Position numbers and translations under genes: made by a program. Below are positions 63,227-64,000 of a DNA stretch of 64,000 nucleotides, one piece after another. The notes below the pieces were generated by a model, which did not search any database, had not been told where the DNA came from, and worked only from the letters and a program-made list of their open reading frames with translations. The stretch is taken from NCBI RefSeq assembly GCF_006715865.1, contig NZ_VFOA01000001.1:2666001-2730000 (forward strand), read 5' to 3'. Position 1 is the first letter of the stretch. The number at the start of each line of letters is the position of its first letter. Source of the DNA: Cellulomonas sp. SLBN-39 (GTDB lineage Bacteria; Actinomycetota; Actinomycetes; Actinomycetales; Cellulomonadaceae).

Positions 63227-63602
63227 GTCGCTCCGTTCGCTCGCGACGCCGCCGGGTGCGCACCCAGCCTTCCGTGAGGCCACGGCCGTCGACGAGGACG
63301 TCCGACCCAGCCGACCTGTGCTCCTGGCCACATGTCATGAAACCCCACGTGGTCCGGCCCCGCAGGAGGGGCCCGGAGGAGCGTCGGTGACCGTCGGACG
63401 AACGGGCGGGGCCCGGACCTGCCGCGTCGTCGTGCCGGTCCGCGCCGTCGCAGGTCGTGCCGTGGCCACCGCGTGCTCCCGTGCAGGTCACGAGCGGTGC
63501 CGCCGCGACGCCAGACTACGCCCGGCCGACCCGCGCACCCGGCCGCGGACGGTGTGGGACCGGACACGTCCGGAGCCCGCCGCGCGCGGGTTACCGTGGG
63601 AC
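63227..63602. other. Divergent intergenic region between xfp and the SURF1 gene
   Basis: 376 nt without a gene. The left part must hold the xfp promoter, but I see no convincing -35/-10. A CCACGTGG palindrome lies at 63345-63352. The right end carries the SURF1 gene -10. Nothing else is recognisable. Confidence 0.5.
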
Positions 63603-63605
63603 GTG
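63592..63605 (+). promoter_or_regulatory. Leaderless promoter -10 for the SURF1 gene
   Basis: TACCGT (63592-63597) ends 5 nt before GTG 63603. Confidence 0.45.
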
Positions 63606-64000
63606 GCCCAGACCTCCTGGTGGCGCGCGGCGCTGCGCCCGCGCATGCTCGGCCTGCTCGTGGTCCTCCTCGCCGCTGCAGCGGTGTGCGCCCGGCTGGG
63701 CGTCTGGCAGCTCGAGCGGGCCGAGATCCGGGGCGCGTCCGCCGAGGAGCGTCGCCTGGCCCAGATCGCCGACGCCCCGCCCGAGGACCTGGCCGCGGTG
63801 CTGCCCGCCGGGGCGTCGTTCACCGGTGACATGGTCGCGCGCAAGGTCGAGGCGACCGGCACCTACGACGTGGCCGGGCAGCTGCTCGTCACGGGTCGGG
63901 CCCACGACGGGTCGACGGACGGCGTCCTCGTGGTCGCACCGCTGCACGTGGACGGTCCCGACGGCGAGGTCGTCCTGCCGGTCGTGCGCGGCTGGCTCGA
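63603..64000 (+). CDS. SURF1-family cytochrome oxidase biogenesis protein, N-terminal part
   Basis: The first ~132 codons, open to the window end. After MAQTSWWRAALRPRM a membrane segment LGLLVVLLAAAAVCA runs to about residue 32. The SURF1 motif RLGVWQLERAEIR follows directly. Further on, VARKVEATGTYDVAGQLLV and VVLPVVRGWL match the periplasmic SURF1 barrel. SURF1 proteins help heme a insertion into aa3 oxidase. A second C-terminal membrane segment is expected beyond the window. Confidence 0.85.
   Translation, partial: MAQTSWWRAALRPRMLGLLVVLLAAAAVCARLGVWQLERAEIRGASAEERRLAQIADAPPEDLAAVLPAGASFTGDMVARKVEATGTYDVAGQLLVTGRAHDGSTDGVLVVAPLHVDGPDGEVVLPVVRGWL

Noticed and set aside
63345..63352. CCACGTGG palindrome in the xfp upstream region as an operator.
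   Set aside because: An 8-bp GC-rich palindrome is expected by chance in 376 nt of such sequence, and no promoter could be placed around it.

Overview
The window is a 64 kb piece of a very GC-rich chromosome from a high-GC Gram-positive bacterium (Actinomycetota). Gene content and order, the WhiB and BldM-type regulators, the F420-type luciferase-like oxidoreductase and the pattern of GTG starts fit the Micrococcales, and a Cellulomonas-like organism is my best guess. That guess rests on recognition, not on a search. I see no insertion sequence, prophage, CRISPR array, tRNA or rRNA.

Region 1 (1-8.97 kb) is the distal spc and alpha ribosomal operons: rpsH (partial), rplF, rplR, rpsE, rpmD, rplO, then secY-adk-map, infA-rpmJ-rpsM-rpsK and rpoA-rplQ. 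The rplO/secY and rpsK/rpoA gaps hold strong stem-loops, and rpsD is missing between rpsK and rpoA.

Region 2 (9-20.9 kb) carries a Roadblock-type gene pair, an alpha/beta hydrolase, a ROK (polyphosphate) glucokinase-like gene, truA, a DUF5709 gene, an ABC-F ATPase, rplM-rpsI, glmM-def, an orphan amidotransferase, a DedA membrane protein and a lipoprotein.

Region 3 (20.9-35.6 kb) is a conserved biosynthetic block: coaA, glmS-acpS, an LLM oxidoreductase, the NAD(P)HX repair enzyme, a small P-loop kinase, alr, and the t6A genes tsaE-tsaB-rimI. tsaD follows after an inserted sulfurtransferase and a nitroreductase. A YbdK-type carboxylate-amine ligase and a methyltransferase come next.

Region 4 (35.7-41.9 kb) has groES under a CIRCE operator, a whiB3/whiD-type gene, a MerR regulator with a degenerate cobalamin domain, a BldM-type atypical response regulator, guaB and guaB3. 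From rplQ to guaB3 the order matches the well-known actinobacterial neighbourhood in Mycobacterium and Streptomyces.

Region 5 (42-51.4 kb) is a nearly self-sufficient phosphotransferase locus. A zinc dehydrogenase, a mannitol-type EIICB and an EIIA form one operon. A DeoR-type repressor, fruK, a fructose-type EIIA, fruA, ptsH (HPr) and ptsI (enzyme I) form the next. HPr and EI would phosphorylate both sugar systems, and the repressor probably controls both promoters.

Region 6 (51.5-64 kb) has an aldehyde dehydrogenase, an iron-siderophore ABC importer of four genes behind an IdeR/DtxR-type box, and xfp-pta-ackA, the phosphoketolase route to acetyl phosphate and acetate or acetyl-CoA. The start of a SURF1 gene runs off the right end.

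A theme across the whole window is leaderless transcription. At least twelve genes have a TANNNT-like -10 element ending 5-7 nt before an ATG or GTG codon, which also fixes several start sites. Strand changes and operon ends are mostly marked by perfect GC stem-loops.
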